Made by a program: the position numbers and the translations under genes
Shown here: piece after piece, positions 29,892-39,041 of the stretch
How positions within the stretch are numbered: the first letter of the stretch is position 1
Layout: each line of letters begins with the position of its first letter
NCBI RefSeq assembly: GCF_011682045.1
Contig: NZ_VVIW01000011.1
Coordinates: forward strand, 124,001-188,000
Direction: 5' to 3'
DNA length: 64,000 bases
Source: Massilia aquatica
GTDB taxonomy: Bacteria > Pseudomonadota > Gammaproteobacteria > Burkholderiales > Burkholderiaceae_D
The notes under the pieces: generated by a model
What the model saw: only the letters and a program-made list of their open reading frames with translations
Databases searched by the model: none
What the model was told of the DNA's origin: nothing

Positions 29892-31372
29892 TGGCGATCG
29901 CATTGAACAAGGCCGCGCTCGACCATCTGCCAGGGCATGTACCGGGACCCGGCTACGAGCGCAGCGCGCCCGCGCGCAGCATCGTGCACATTGGCGTCGG
30001 CGGATTTTTCCGCTCGCACCAGGCGTTGTATCTGGACGACCTGTTGCGCCTGCCCGGCCACGCCGAGTGGGGTTATTGCGGCGTGGGCCTGCTGCCGATT
30101 GATGCGGCCATGCGCGACGCCATGCTGGCCCAGGACTGCCTGTATACCCTGGTCGAGCGCAGCGCGCAGGGCGATACGGCACGCGTGGTCGGCGCCCTGC
30201 TGGAATTTTTGTACGCGCCGGACGACCCGCAGGCAGTGCTGGAAAAGCTGGCCGACCCCGGCACCCGCATCGTCTCGCTCACCATCACCGAGGGCGGCTA
30301 CTACGTCAACCAGGGCGACGGCAGCTTCGATGCCGGCCATCCCGACATCGTGCACGACCTGGCGCATCCGCACGCGCCGCGCTGCTGCTTCGGCTACCTG
30401 GCCGAGGCGCTGGCGCGGCGGCGCGAACGCGGACTGGCGCCGTTCACCGTCATGTCTTGCGATAACCTGCAAAGCAATGGCGACATCACCCGCGCGATGC
30501 TGCTGGCCTTCACACAGCTGCGCGATCCGGCGTTGAGCGCATGGCTGGCCGGGCACTGCGCCTTCCCGAACAGCATGGTCGACCGCATCACGCCCGCCAC
30601 CACCGGCGAACACCGCCAGCTGGTGCGCGACCAATTCGGGCTGATCGACGCCTGGCCCGTGATGGCCGAACCGTTCAAAAGCTGGGTGATCGAAGACCAT
30701 TTTCCGGGCGGGCGCCCGGCCTGGGAACTGGTCGGCGCGCACATGACCGACGATGTGCTTCCCTACGAAAAGATGAAGCTGCGCCTGCTCAACGCCGGCC
30801 ACCAGTCGCTGTGCTACATCGGCATGCTGCTCGGTTACGAGTATGCGCACGAAGCGATGGCGGATGCCGACATTCGCCAGCTGTTTGCCAGCATGATGGA
30901 CATCGAGGTCACGCCGCTGCTGCCGGCGGTGGACGGCATCGACCTCACCGACTACAAGCGCACCCTGATCGAGCGCTTCGCCAATCCGGCCATCGGCGAC
31001 CAGCTTTTGCGGATCGGCACCGATGGTTCGGCGCGCATGCCCAAGTTCGTGCTGCCCTCGGTGCGCGACCAGCTCGAACGCGGCGGGCCCATCGCCCTGC
31101 TCAGCTTCACCGTGGCGTGCTGGTTCCGCTACCTGAGCGGCAGCGACGACCAGGGCCGCCCGCTGACCTTGATCGACCCGCTGTCCGCGCAGTTGCGCGA
31201 GCTGGCCCTGCGCGGCGGCGCCAATCCGGGCGCACTGCTGTCGCTGCGCGAACTGTTCGGCGAGTTAAGCGAGGCGCCGCGCTTCGTCGACGCGGTGGCC
31301 GATGCGCTGGCGCGCCTGTACCAAGATGGTGCGCGTGCCGCGCTGGCCCACTTGCTCGCCAGCGTAAAGTGA
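29888..31372 (+). CDS. mtlK: Mannitol 2-dehydrogenase (polyol long-chain dehydrogenase)
   Basis: The 494-residue protein carries the IVHIGVGGFFRSHQALYLD N-terminal cofactor motif, TEGGYYVN, SCDNLQSNGD, and the catalytic KMKLRLLNAGHQ segment with its lysine and histidine. This is the mannitol dehydrogenase family, which oxidises D-mannitol or D-arabinitol to ketoses with NAD. The start at 29888 overlaps the ATPase stop (ATGA) and follows GGGAG. The transporter plus this enzyme and the SDR make a complete uptake and oxidation route. Confidence 0.9.
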   Translation: MMAIALNKAALDHLPGHVPGPGYERSAPARSIVHIGVGGFFRSHQALYLDDLLRLPGHAEWGYCGVGLLPIDAAMRDAMLAQDCLYTLVERSAQGDTARVVGALLEFLYAPDDPQAVLEKLADPGTRIVSLTITEGGYYVNQGDGSFDAGHPDIVHDLAHPHAPRCCFGYLAEALARRRERGLAPFTVMSCDNLQSNGDITRAMLLAFTQLRDPALSAWLAGHCAFPNSMVDRITPATTGEHRQLVRDQFGLIDAWPVMAEPFKSWVIEDHFPGGRPAWELVGAHMTDDVLPYEKMKLRLLNAGHQSLCYIGMLLGYEYAHEAMADADIRQLFASMMDIEVTPLLPAVDGIDLTDYKRTLIERFANPAIGDQLLRIGTDGSARMPKFVLPSVRDQLERGGPIALLSFTVACWFRYLSGSDDQGRPLTLIDPLSAQLRELALRGGANPGALLSLRELFGELSEAPRFVDAVADALARLYQDGARAALAHLLASVK

Positions 31373-31407
31373 ACGACCATGGGGATGAAAAACGGGGACA
31401 ACATGAC

Positions 31408-32343
31408 ATGACCACTTTGCCTCAACTACGCCACGTGGAACCGCAGCGCTTCCAGCTCAAGCCGCCCGAGCTGGAGCGCGAAAACTACGACGGCATCGTC
31501 CACTACATCGAGCACGGCTATCCCAGCCCGCGCGTGCGCTGGCACTGTCACGACGAGTACGAGCTGCACCTGATCGTCTCGACCAGCGGCAAGCTGTTCG
31601 TGGGCGACTACATCGGCGAATTCTCGCCCGGCCATCTGGTGCTGACCGGGCCGCGCCTGCCGCATAACTGGATATCGAGCAGCGTGCCGGACGAAGGCGT
31701 TTTGCTGCGCGACATGATCCTGCAGTTCGCCCACGAGCCGCTGGAGCAAGCTTCCCGGCTGATCCCGGAACTGCGCGAATTGCTGCCCCTGCTGGAGCGC
31801 TCCATTTATGGCATTGAATTCCTCGACATCGGCGCCGAGGCCGAACAGGATTTTCTGCGGATTCGCGCAAGCGCTGGCGCCGAGCGTTTCGGCTATTTTG
31901 TGAACTTCATGTGCCGGCTGGCGCGCAACAACAAATACCGGCTGCTCTCGAGCGCCACCATGCGTTCGTATGACGACGAGGGCACCCTGGCCAAGGTCAA
32001 CGCGGTGCTCAGCTACATCACCGACAACTACCGCGACCCGATCTCGGCCGAGGCGGTGGCGGATCAACTCGGCATGTCGCTGAGTAAATTCTCCCGATTC
32101 TTCCGCAAGACCACCGGCAACAGCTTTACCGACTTCGTCACCCGCCTGCGCGTCAACAAGGCGTGCCAGTTGCTGATGAACACCGACCACTACGTCACCA
32201 ATGTCTGCTACGACGTCGGCTTCCAGAACGTGGCCAATTTCAACCGCCGCTTCCTGCAGATCAAGGGCGTCACGCCCAAGGAGTTCCGGCGCCAGGCGGG
32301 CGGGCGTTTCGGCGCCAGCGCCGCCAGGGAGGCGGAAGGCTAG
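31408..32343 (+). CDS. AraC-family regulator of the polyol operon
   Basis: The 311-residue protein has an N-terminal cupin (VRWHCHDEYELHLIVSTSG, GHLVLTGPRLPHNW) and a C-terminal double helix-turn-helix. The second has the AraC signature VCYDVGFQNVANFNRRF before KGVTPKEFRRQ. It lies 35 bp after the mannitol dehydrogenase gene in the same direction and probably controls the operon, like MtlR of pseudomonads. The repeats at 25549-25662 are its candidate sites. Confidence 0.87.
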   Translation: MTTLPQLRHVEPQRFQLKPPELERENYDGIVHYIEHGYPSPRVRWHCHDEYELHLIVSTSGKLFVGDYIGEFSPGHLVLTGPRLPHNWISSSVPDEGVLLRDMILQFAHEPLEQASRLIPELRELLPLLERSIYGIEFLDIGAEAEQDFLRIRASAGAERFGYFVNFMCRLARNNKYRLLSSATMRSYDDEGTLAKVNAVLSYITDNYRDPISAEAVADQLGMSLSKFSRFFRKTTGNSFTDFVTRLRVNKACQLLMNTDHYVTNVCYDVGFQNVANFNRRFLQIKGVTPKEFRRQAGGRFGASAAREAEG

Positions 32344-32738
32344 CCAGCCGGATGCTGGTAACGGTACTCCTGCGTGCGCCCGCCGTAGCCGTACGCCGCT
32401 GCGCGCACGTCATCGACGTAGATGTAGCTCTCCTCGTGCAGCTCGCCGAGCAGCGCGCCGAAGCCCGCGAACACCTCGGCGATATAGGCCGCCTTTTCAT
32501 CCTTGGTGTTGGTCTCGTCGGTCACCTTCACGTCCACGTAGACGCTGTGCTTGCCTTGCGCACTGAGCGACTCGCCAGCGACGATCCAGCAATCCGGATC
32601 AACAAAGTCGATGGCGATGGAAATGAGCTCCGGCTTCTTTCTCAGGATGCCAACGGTCTTGTGCTGCACCAGGTCGGCAATCCGCTTGACCATGGCGGGG
32701 GATTTCACGGCACTGACTTTGACATTGATGATAGGCAT
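32340..32738 (-). CDS. Tautomerase-superfamily protein
   Basis: The 132-residue protein begins MPIINVKVSAVKSP, giving an N-terminal proline after methionine removal, the catalytic residue of 4-oxalocrotonate tautomerase relatives. It is about twice the length of 4-OT monomers, like cis-CaaD or MSAD types. Substrate unknown. The ATG at 32738 follows GGAG. Its stop overlaps the AraC stop by four bases (CTAG). It is 45 bp downstream of a MarR gene on the same strand, so the two may be one unit. Confidence 0.78.
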   Translation of the reverse strand: MPIINVKVSAVKSPAMVKRIADLVQHKTVGILRKKPELISIAIDFVDPDCWIVAGESLSAQGKHSVYVDVKVTDETNTKDEKAAYIAEVFAGFGALLGELHEESYIYVDDVRAAAYGYGGRTQEYRYQHPAG

Positions 32739-32783
32739 CTGAATCTCCATTGGTTAGCTATGCAACTACTTGGGTAAAAAAAA

Positions 32784-33200
32784 TCAGCCCACTGCCGCGC
32801 GCGCCTCTTTGAGCGAGCCGACGATGACGGAAAACTGTTCCGGTTCCAGAATCTGCTTCAGGCGTGCGGTCACTGCCCCGCTTGCCGCGTTGAGGTCGTC
32901 ATGCATGGCCAGCGCAGCCGATTCCGGAAACACCGCGCATTCACGCCCGTCGCCGCCGGTGGCGCGGCGGTCGATCAGCGCCAGCTTCTGCAAGCCGTCG
33001 AGCGAACGCGTGGCGGTCGGGCGGCTAATCACCAGCTCCCTGGCCAGTTCGCTTTGCAGCAAGCCCGGCCGCGACAGCACCGCGCGCAGCATGAACGCCT
33101 GCGATGGCGTGAGCCCGAACGGCTTGAAGGCGCGCGTCCACTCACGCTCGAGAACCCGGGCCAGCGCAGTGGTGTTGAAATAGAGGCAGTGATCAAACAT
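32784..33200 (-). CDS. MarR-family transcriptional regulator
   Basis: The 138-residue protein shows the winged helix pattern LTPSQAFMLRAVLSRPGL, ELARELVISRPTATRSLDGL (recognition helix) and LIDRRATGGDGRE (wing). It probably regulates itself and the tautomerase gene in response to a small aromatic or electrophile. No clear palindrome was found beyond the AT-rich 33201-33249 stretch. Confidence 0.85.
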   Translation of the reverse strand: MFDHCLYFNTTALARVLEREWTRAFKPFGLTPSQAFMLRAVLSRPGLLQSELARELVISRPTATRSLDGLQKLALIDRRATGGDGRECAVFPESAALAMHDDLNAASGAVTARLKQILEPEQFSVIVGSLKEARAAVG

Positions 33201-33249
33201 GCATCCACTGTAGTCGAGAATAGTTCGCTATGCAACCAGTTTATGGAAT

Positions 33250-33265
33250 TGTTTCACGTGAAGCA
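33250..33265. other. parS-like site 4 (outlier)
   Basis: TGTTTCACGTGAAGCA has a single mismatch from the parS consensus and is the best match in the window. It sits between the MarR gene and the stop of the hydrolase gene, 10.7 kb from the cluster and about 8.6 kb from the proposed origin. Confidence 0.85.
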
Positions 33266-33267
33266 TT

Positions 33268-34083
33268 TTAGGGCTGCGACTGGAAAAAATTGAGGATCAA
33301 GGCATTCACCTGTCCGGCTGCTTCCAGCTGTAGCCAGTGCCCCGCTTTCTCGATGCGTTCGTACCGGAAGCTGTCGCCGACATACTTTTCCGAGCCGCGC
33401 ATCTGCGCTTCGGTCAAGGCAACATCGCCCGAGCTCCACACGCCCAGCACCGGCACCTTGACGGTCGGCCAGGTACTGGCGTTGAACATTTTCAGGTTGG
33501 CGCGGTAATAGTTCAGGGCGGCGGTCAGGCGGCCGGGACGGTCCAGATGGGCGCGCCATTCCTCGAACTGGGCTGGCGTGCTGGCCAGGCCGCGCAGCGA
33601 GTGCCAGTCGAAGGCCTTGAGCATCGACTCGGCGATACCGCGCAGCTGGAATACCAGAACGTAATAGCCTTTAAGAAGTTGCAACGGCCCACCCTCGGTG
33701 TAGGCCGCCGGGTGCCCGACCGACAGCGCCACGAAGCGCTCCACCCGCTCCGGCGCATGCATGCACACGTTCCAGCCGACCACCGAACCCCAGTCGTGGC
33801 CGACCAGCAGTACGCGCTCGATGCCGAGCGCATCGAGCAGGGCCACCACGTCGGCCCGCAGCGCATCCATGGCATAGGCGTCTTCGGTGCCGGGCGCTTC
33901 GGTCTGGCCATAGCCACGCAGGTCGGGCGCGATGACGCGATAGCCGGCGGCCACCAGCGCCTTAATCTGCAAGTGCCACACCGCATGCGTATCGGGAAAG
34001 CCATGCAGCAAGAGCACGGCCGGCCCCTCGCCTTCGGTCACGACGTGCATCGCAATACCGTTGACGGTGAGTAGTTGTTCCAT
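33268..34083 (-). CDS. Alpha/beta hydrolase, probable epoxide hydrolase type
   Basis: The 271-residue protein has the oxyanion motif LLLHGFPDTHAVW (about 27-39), the nucleophile elbow GHDWGSVVGW with aspartate instead of serine, and the C-terminal histidine in KAGHWLQLEA. An Asp nucleophile points to epoxide hydrolase or haloalkane dehalogenase relatives rather than esterases. DLRGYGQTEAP also fits. Substrate unknown. The ATG at 34083 has GGAGG seven bases upstream. Confidence 0.85.
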   Translation of the reverse strand: MEQLLTVNGIAMHVVTEGEGPAVLLLHGFPDTHAVWHLQIKALVAAGYRVIAPDLRGYGQTEAPGTEDAYAMDALRADVVALLDALGIERVLLVGHDWGSVVGWNVCMHAPERVERFVALSVGHPAAYTEGGPLQLLKGYYVLVFQLRGIAESMLKAFDWHSLRGLASTPAQFEEWRAHLDRPGRLTAALNYYRANLKMFNASTWPTVKVPVLGVWSSGDVALTEAQMRGSEKYVGDSFRYERIEKAGHWLQLEAAGQVNALILNFFQSQP

Positions 34084-34106
34084 CGTACCTCCGCAAAAAA
34101 TGGGAT

Positions 34107-34136
34107 AAAAAAAAGGCCGGGTCATGCGACCCGGCC
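34107..34136 (-). terminator. Rho-independent terminator of the liv operon
   Basis: On the minus strand a perfect 9-bp stem (GGCCGGGTC at 34115-34123 with GACCCGGCC at 34128-34136, 4-base loop) is followed by eight Ts (34107-34114). It lies 22 bp after the livM stop and ends the five-gene transport operon, just before the hydrolase gene start. Confidence 0.93.
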
Positions 34137-34158
34137 TCCAATGGTGCATTTTAAGCAA

Positions 34159-35142
34159 TCATACGGATTTTTTACGAACACCGGAGGCCGCCAGCGCCGC
34201 GCCGATTTCGCCCACGATGCCGCGCCGGAACAGCAGCACGCACAGGATGAAAATCAGCCCGGTCACCATGCCGACCGATTCGCCCAGGGTGTTGAACCAT
34301 TCCACGCCGGTGTGGGTCGCCAGGAAGGTGCCGATATCGCCCAGTTTGTTTTCCAGCGTGATGATGATGAAGGCGCCGATGATCGGCCCCGACAAGGTGC
34401 CCATGCCGCCCACCAGGGTCATCAGGATCACCAGGCCCGACATGGTCCAGTGCACATCGGTCAGCGTCTCGAAGCCCAGCACCAGCGTCTTGGTGGCGCC
34501 GGCCAGCCCGGTCAGCGCCGCCGACAGTACAAAGGCCAGCAGCTTGTACTTGTCGACGTCGTAGCCAAGCGAAATGGCGCGCGGCTCGTTTTCCTTGATC
34601 GCCTTGAGCACCTGCCCGAAGGGCGAATGCACGGTGCGCACGATGACGGCAAAGCCCGCCACAGCAATGGCCAGCACCACGAAGTACAGGGTCAGGTCGT
34701 TGCTCAGGTCGATCACGCCGAACAGCTTGCCACGTGGAACGCCCTGCAAGCCATCCTCGCCGTGCGTGAACGGTGCGCGCAGGGCGGCGAAGTACACCAT
34801 TTGCGCCAGCGCCAGGGTAATCATGGAAAAGTAGATGCCCTGGCGGCGAATTGCCACCATGCCCATGACCAGGCCGACCAGCGCGCTGGCCGCCACCCCG
34901 AGCACGATGCCCAGTTCGGTCGGCAAGCCGAGCACGGTCAGCGCGTGGCCGGTCACGTAGCCGGCCGCACCGAAGAAAGCGGCATGGCCGAAGGATAGCA
35001 GGCCCGTATAACCGATCAGCAAGTTGAAGGCGCAGGCGAACAGCCCGAAGCACAGCAACTTCATCAGGAACACGGGATAGCCGACAAAAGGCGCCGCCAG
35101 CGCAATCACCAGCGCGACGCCGTAAGCGATGTTCTTGTTCAT
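34159..35142 (-). CDS. livM: Branched-chain amino acid-type ABC transporter permease LivM
   Basis: The 327-residue permease has about ten membrane segments and the LivM motifs NLLIGYTGLLSFGHAAFFG and KAIKENEPRAISLGYDV. The ATG at 35142 follows GGAG; a TTG one codon earlier is less likely. It is the last gene of the operon livGFKHM, 27 bp after livH. The transported solute depends on LivK and is not certain. Confidence 0.92.
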   Translation of the reverse strand: MNKNIAYGVALVIALAAPFVGYPVFLMKLLCFGLFACAFNLLIGYTGLLSFGHAAFFGAAGYVTGHALTVLGLPTELGIVLGVAASALVGLVMGMVAIRRQGIYFSMITLALAQMVYFAALRAPFTHGEDGLQGVPRGKLFGVIDLSNDLTLYFVVLAIAVAGFAVIVRTVHSPFGQVLKAIKENEPRAISLGYDVDKYKLLAFVLSAALTGLAGATKTLVLGFETLTDVHWTMSGLVILMTLVGGMGTLSGPIIGAFIIITLENKLGDIGTFLATHTGVEWFNTLGESVGMVTGLIFILCVLLFRRGIVGEIGAALAASGVRKKSV

Positions 35143-35169
35143 CAATGGCTCCAGTTCTCGGTTACTTGT

Positions 35170-36054
35170 TTACTTCTCTTTGCCGAACAAGCCGGCGGGA
35201 CGGAGCAGCAGCACGATGACCATGACCACGAACACCACCACTTCCGATCCTTCCGGATAGAAGACGCGGGTCAGGCCCTCGATCACGCCAAGACCGAGGC
35301 CGGTGAGGATAGAGCCCATGATCGAGCCCATGCCCCCGATCACCACAACGGCGAACACGACGATGATCAGGTTCGAGCCCATCAGTGGCGTGACGTTGAC
35401 GATCGGCGCCGCCAGCACCCCGGCAAAGCCGGCCAGGGCCACGCCGAAGCCGTAGGTGAGCGTGACCATCAGCGGCACGTTGATGCCGAAGGCTTCGACC
35501 AGTTTCGGGTTTTCGGTCCCGGCCCGCAGGTAGGCGCCGAGCTTGGTCTTTTCGATCACGAACCAGGTTGCCAGGCACACTGTTAAGGAGGCGAATACCA
35601 CCCACAGGCGGTAGTTGGGCAATTCCATGAAGCCGAGGTCGGTGCGGCCCTGGAGCAGTTCCGGCACGCCGACCGACTGGCCGGAGTTGCCGAAGAAGGA
35701 GCGAAACACGCCTTCGAGCAGCAAGGTGATGCCGAAGGTCAGCAGCAAGCCGTACAGGTGGTCGAGCTTGTAGAGCCAGCGCAGCATCGATTTTTCGATG
35801 ATGATGCCGAACACGCCGACCAGCAAGGGCGCCAGCGCCAGCATGGTCCAGTAGCTCAGGCCGAAGGTGGTGACGCCGATGTAGGCGGCAAAAGCGCCCA
35901 TCATGTACAGGGCGCCGTGGGAAAAGTTGATGACATTAAGCAGGCCGAAGATGACGGCCAGGCCAAGCGAGAGCATGGCGTAGAAGGAGCCGTTGACCAG
36001 GCCAAGCAGGAGCTGGCTGACCATCGCCTGCAGGGGAACGCCGAATATTTCCAT
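35170..36054 (-). CDS. livH: Branched-chain amino acid-type ABC transporter permease LivH
   Basis: The 294-residue permease has eight or so membrane segments and the LivH signature LVNGSFYAMLSLGLAVIFG at its N-terminus. It also has the cytoplasmic loop VIEKTKLGAYLRAGTENPKL. It pairs with LivM. It follows livK after a 202-bp gap that carries a large palindromic repeat. Confidence 0.92.
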   Translation of the reverse strand: MEIFGVPLQAMVSQLLLGLVNGSFYAMLSLGLAVIFGLLNVINFSHGALYMMGAFAAYIGVTTFGLSYWTMLALAPLLVGVFGIIIEKSMLRWLYKLDHLYGLLLTFGITLLLEGVFRSFFGNSGQSVGVPELLQGRTDLGFMELPNYRLWVVFASLTVCLATWFVIEKTKLGAYLRAGTENPKLVEAFGINVPLMVTLTYGFGVALAGFAGVLAAPIVNVTPLMGSNLIIVVFAVVVIGGMGSIMGSILTGLGLGVIEGLTRVFYPEGSEVVVFVVMVIVLLLRPAGLFGKEK

Positions 36055-36136
36055 GGCATCTCAGTTCATAAAGTGGGACCGGGTGGCCGGGGGACGATGA
36101 GCGGCAGCGAATGCAAAACGAGAGCAACCGCCCTCA

Positions 36137-36235
36137 CCCCGTCGTTCCCGCGCAGGCGGGAATCCATAGCACAGTAGCTTAGCGGACGTGCCATGGGTTC
36201 CCGCCGAGTGCCGCCTTGGCGCGGGAACGACGGGG
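36137..36235. repeat. Palindromic dispersed repeat, copy 1 (livK-livH gap)
   Basis: The left arm starts CCCCGTCGTTCCCGCGCAGG at 36137 and the right arm is its inverted relative, ending at 36235 in GGGAACGACGGGG. One arm is shorter and lacks about 10 bases. The family recurs at 58971-59062 with the same long-arm/short-arm design. In RNA it would form a long hairpin between livK and livH, which could lower permease expression. Confidence 0.75.
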
Positions 36236-36256
36236 GATATACGAATGTGACCTACC

Positions 36257-37462
36257 TTACTTCCACAACGCGCACTTGGTTTCCGCCTTGGTCGTATACG
36301 CCTGCGCGCCAGGAATGGTCGCGATGACCTTGTAGTAATCCCACGGATACTTCGATTCGGCCTGCTTCTTCACTTCCATCAGGTACATATCGTGCACCAT
36401 GCGGCCGTCCGGACGGATTTCGCCGCCCTTGGTGAACATGTCGTTGATCTTGGTCTTCTTCAACTGCGCCATGACTTTTTCACTGTCGTCGGTCCCGAGC
36501 GCCTTGACCGTGTTCAGGTAAGTGGTCGCGGCCGAGTAATCGGCAGCTTGCAGCATCGACGGCGACTTCTTCATCTTGGCGAAATAGCGCTTCGACCAGG
36601 CCCGGCTTTCCGGGCTCTGATCCCAGTACCAGCCATCGGTCAGGTACATGCCCTGGGTCATGTTCAAACCCAGGGTGTGGATATCGTTGATGAACACCAG
36701 CAAACCGGCCAGCTTCATCGACTTGCCGACGCCAAACTCGTTGGCCGCCTTGACCGCGTTGATCATGTCGCCGCCGGCATTGGCCAGGCCCAGGATCTGC
36801 GCCTTCGAGCCCTGCGCCTTCAACAAGAACGACGAGAAATCCGAGGCCGACAGCGGGTGCTTGGAAGTACCGGCCACCGTGCCGCCAGCGGCCTTGACCA
36901 CGTCGGTCGTGTCTTTTTCGAGCGACTGGCCGAAGGCGTAATCGGCGGTGAGGAAATACCAGGACTTGCCGCCCTGCTTCACAATCGCGCCGCCTGTTCC
37001 ACGTGCCAACGCTACCGTATCGTAGGCGTAATGCACGGTGAACGGCGAGCATTCTTCATTGGTCAGGCGGGCAGTGCCGGCGCCGATCGAGATGAAGACT
37101 TTTTTCTTTTCGGCGGCAATCTTGGCCATGGCCAGGTTGGCGCCCGAATTGGTGCCGCCGATCAGCATGTCGACACCCTGCTGGTCGAACCATTCGCGCG
37201 CCTTGCTGGCGGCGATGTCGGCCTTGTTCTGGTGGTCGGCGAACACGAACTCGATTTTCTTGCCGTTGATGTTGCCGCCCAGGTCAGCGATCGCCATCTT
37301 GACCGCTTCCGCGCCACCGGCGCCATCGACGTCGGCGTACACGCCGGAGACGTCGGTCAGCATGCCGATCTTGATGGTGTCGTTCGAAATTTGCGCGTGC
37401 ACTGGCAAGGCGAATCCGAGGCAGGCGGCGCTGGCTGCTAAAGCAATGATGTTACGTTTCAT
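36257..37462 (-). CDS. livK: Branched-chain amino acid-type ABC transporter binding protein
   Basis: The 401-residue precursor has a signal peptide (MKRNIIALAASAACLGFALP, cut near VHA) and the type I periplasmic-binding fold of the HAAT family (IKIGMLTDVSGVYADVDG, GGTNSGANLAMAKIAAEKKK). Relatives bind branched-chain amino acids, aromatic acids or amides; the ligand cannot be read here. GGAG precedes the ATG. It lies between livF and livH in the operon. Confidence 0.88.
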   Translation of the reverse strand: MKRNIIALAASAACLGFALPVHAQISNDTIKIGMLTDVSGVYADVDGAGGAEAVKMAIADLGGNINGKKIEFVFADHQNKADIAASKAREWFDQQGVDMLIGGTNSGANLAMAKIAAEKKKVFISIGAGTARLTNEECSPFTVHYAYDTVALARGTGGAIVKQGGKSWYFLTADYAFGQSLEKDTTDVVKAAGGTVAGTSKHPLSASDFSSFLLKAQGSKAQILGLANAGGDMINAVKAANEFGVGKSMKLAGLLVFINDIHTLGLNMTQGMYLTDGWYWDQSPESRAWSKRYFAKMKKSPSMLQAADYSAATTYLNTVKALGTDDSEKVMAQLKKTKINDMFTKGGEIRPDGRMVHDMYLMEVKKQAESKYPWDYYKVIATIPGAQAYTTKAETKCALWK

Positions 37463-37516
37463 ATTGTCTCCATTTAGGGTATTGGTATGGTCTTGCTTTG
37501 GGCTGTCGCTATCCTG

Positions 37517-38224
37517 CTATACGCCCAACAGTTCAGTCAGAACCGGCATCTTGGCGCTCAGTTCCGACGAAGCAAAGGTTTCCACGATCTGGCCGTGCTC
37601 CACCACGTAAAACCGGTCCGCCAACGGTGCGGCGAAGCGGAAATTCTGTTCCACCATGACGATGGTGTAGCCCTTGGCCTTGAGCGTGGTAATCATGCGC
37701 GCCAGGCCTTGCACAATCACCGGCGCCAAGCCTTCGGAAATTTCATCGAGCAGCAAGAGGCGCGCGCCGGTGCGCAAAATGCGCGCCACCGCCAGCATCT
37801 GCTGCTCGCCACCGGACAGGCGCGTGCCCTGGCTGTTTTTTCGTTCCAGCAAATTCGGAAACATTTCGTAGATCTCGGCTACCGACATGCCGGCGTCGGC
37901 GCCAGCCAGTTGCGGCGGCAGCATGAGATTTTCTTCGGTCGAGAGCGACGAAAAAATGCCGCGCTCTTCCGGGCAATAGCCGATGCCCAGGTGGGCGATC
38001 TTGTGCGTCGGCATGCCGATCGACTCGACTCCGTTGACCTTGATCGAGCCGGTCCGTGCGCCGGTAAGACCCATGATCGCGCGCAATGTCGTGGTGCGGC
38101 CGGCGCCGTTGCGGCCCAGCAGGGTCACGACTTCGCCCTTCTCGACCCGCAGATTGACGTTGTGGAGGATGTGCGATTCGCCGTACCAGGCTTGCAAATG
38201 CGAAATTTCGAGCGCGGCGGTCAT
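37517..38224 (-). CDS. livF: Branched-chain amino acid-type ABC transporter ATPase LivF
   Basis: The 235-residue ATPase has the signature TRLSGGEQQMLAVARIL, Walker B RLLLLDEISEGLAP and H-loop-like VMVEQNF. Its Walker A reads GRNGAGRTTT (about 37-46), with arginine where lysine normally binds the phosphates. I recall arginine here in some LivF relatives, but cannot check. The start codon shares one base with the livG stop (TGATG), so the two ATPases are translationally coupled. Confidence 0.9.
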   Translation of the reverse strand: MTAALEISHLQAWYGESHILHNVNLRVEKGEVVTLLGRNGAGRTTTLRAIMGLTGARTGSIKVNGVESIGMPTHKIAHLGIGYCPEERGIFSSLSTEENLMLPPQLAGADAGMSVAEIYEMFPNLLERKNSQGTRLSGGEQQMLAVARILRTGARLLLLDEISEGLAPVIVQGLARMITTLKAKGYTIVMVEQNFRFAAPLADRFYVVEHGQIVETFASSELSAKMPVLTELLGV

Positions 38225-38994
38225 CAATGCGCTCCTTCCAGCTCGGTGCTGGTGGTGCCCATATAGGCTTCCATCACCTGCGCGTTGGTCGAGACTTCGG
38301 CGTAGCTGCCCTCGGCCAGCAAGGCGCCGCGCTGCAAGACGGTAATCTTGTCGCAGATGCCGGACACCACGTTCATATTGTGTTCCACCATCAGGATGGT
38401 GCGGCCGGCCGATACTTTTTTGATCAGCTCGGTGACCCGGTGCACATCTTCATGGCCCATGCCCTGGGTCGGCTCGTCCAGCAACATCAGCTCGGGTTTC
38501 ATGGCCAGGGTGGTGGCGATTTCGAGCGCGCGCTTGCGCCCGTAAGGCATGTCGACCGTGACGGTATCGGCGAACTCGGTCAGGTCGACCTCGGCCAGCA
38601 ATTCCATGGCGCGGTCGTCCAAGCGCGAGAGCGATTTTTCGCTGCGCCAGAAATGGAAGGAGGTGCCCAGCTCGCGCTGCAGGCCGATCCGCACATTCTG
38701 CAACACCGTCAGGTGCGGAAACACGGCCGAAATCTGGAACGAGCGGATGATGCCCATGCGGGCGATCTGGGCCGGGCGCGCATCGGTGATATCTTTTCCG
38801 TTGAACAAAATCTTGCCCGAAGTGGGCACCAGGAATTTGGTCAGCAGATTGAAACAGGTGGTCTTGCCGGCGCCGTTGGGACCGATCAGCGCGTGGATGT
38901 GTCCACGCTGGACGGCAAGGTTAACATCATTGACCGCAGTAAAGCCTTTGAACTCTTTGGTCAGGGCTCTTGTTTCCAATATGACATCTGTCAT
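38224..38994 (-). CDS. livG: Branched-chain amino acid-type ABC transporter ATPase LivG
   Basis: The 256-residue ATPase has an intact Walker A GPNGAGKTTCFNLL (about 38-51), the LivG-specific TFQ-like segment IIRSFQISAVFPHLTVLQNV, and Walker B LMLLDEPTQGMGHED. The usual LSGG signature is replaced by MPYGRKRALEIATTLA, a variant also present in other LivG-like proteins. It is the first gene of the operon, 48 bp downstream of a clear promoter. Confidence 0.9.
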   Translation of the reverse strand: MTDVILETRALTKEFKGFTAVNDVNLAVQRGHIHALIGPNGAGKTTCFNLLTKFLVPTSGKILFNGKDITDARPAQIARMGIIRSFQISAVFPHLTVLQNVRIGLQRELGTSFHFWRSEKSLSRLDDRAMELLAEVDLTEFADTVTVDMPYGRKRALEIATTLAMKPELMLLDEPTQGMGHEDVHRVTELIKKVSAGRTILMVEHNMNVVSGICDKITVLQRGALLAEGSYAEVSTNAQVMEAYMGTTSTELEGAH

Positions 38995-39041
38995 TGTGTC
39001 TCCGGTTTATTTTCATACCGCTTTGAAAACTTTTTTGTTCG

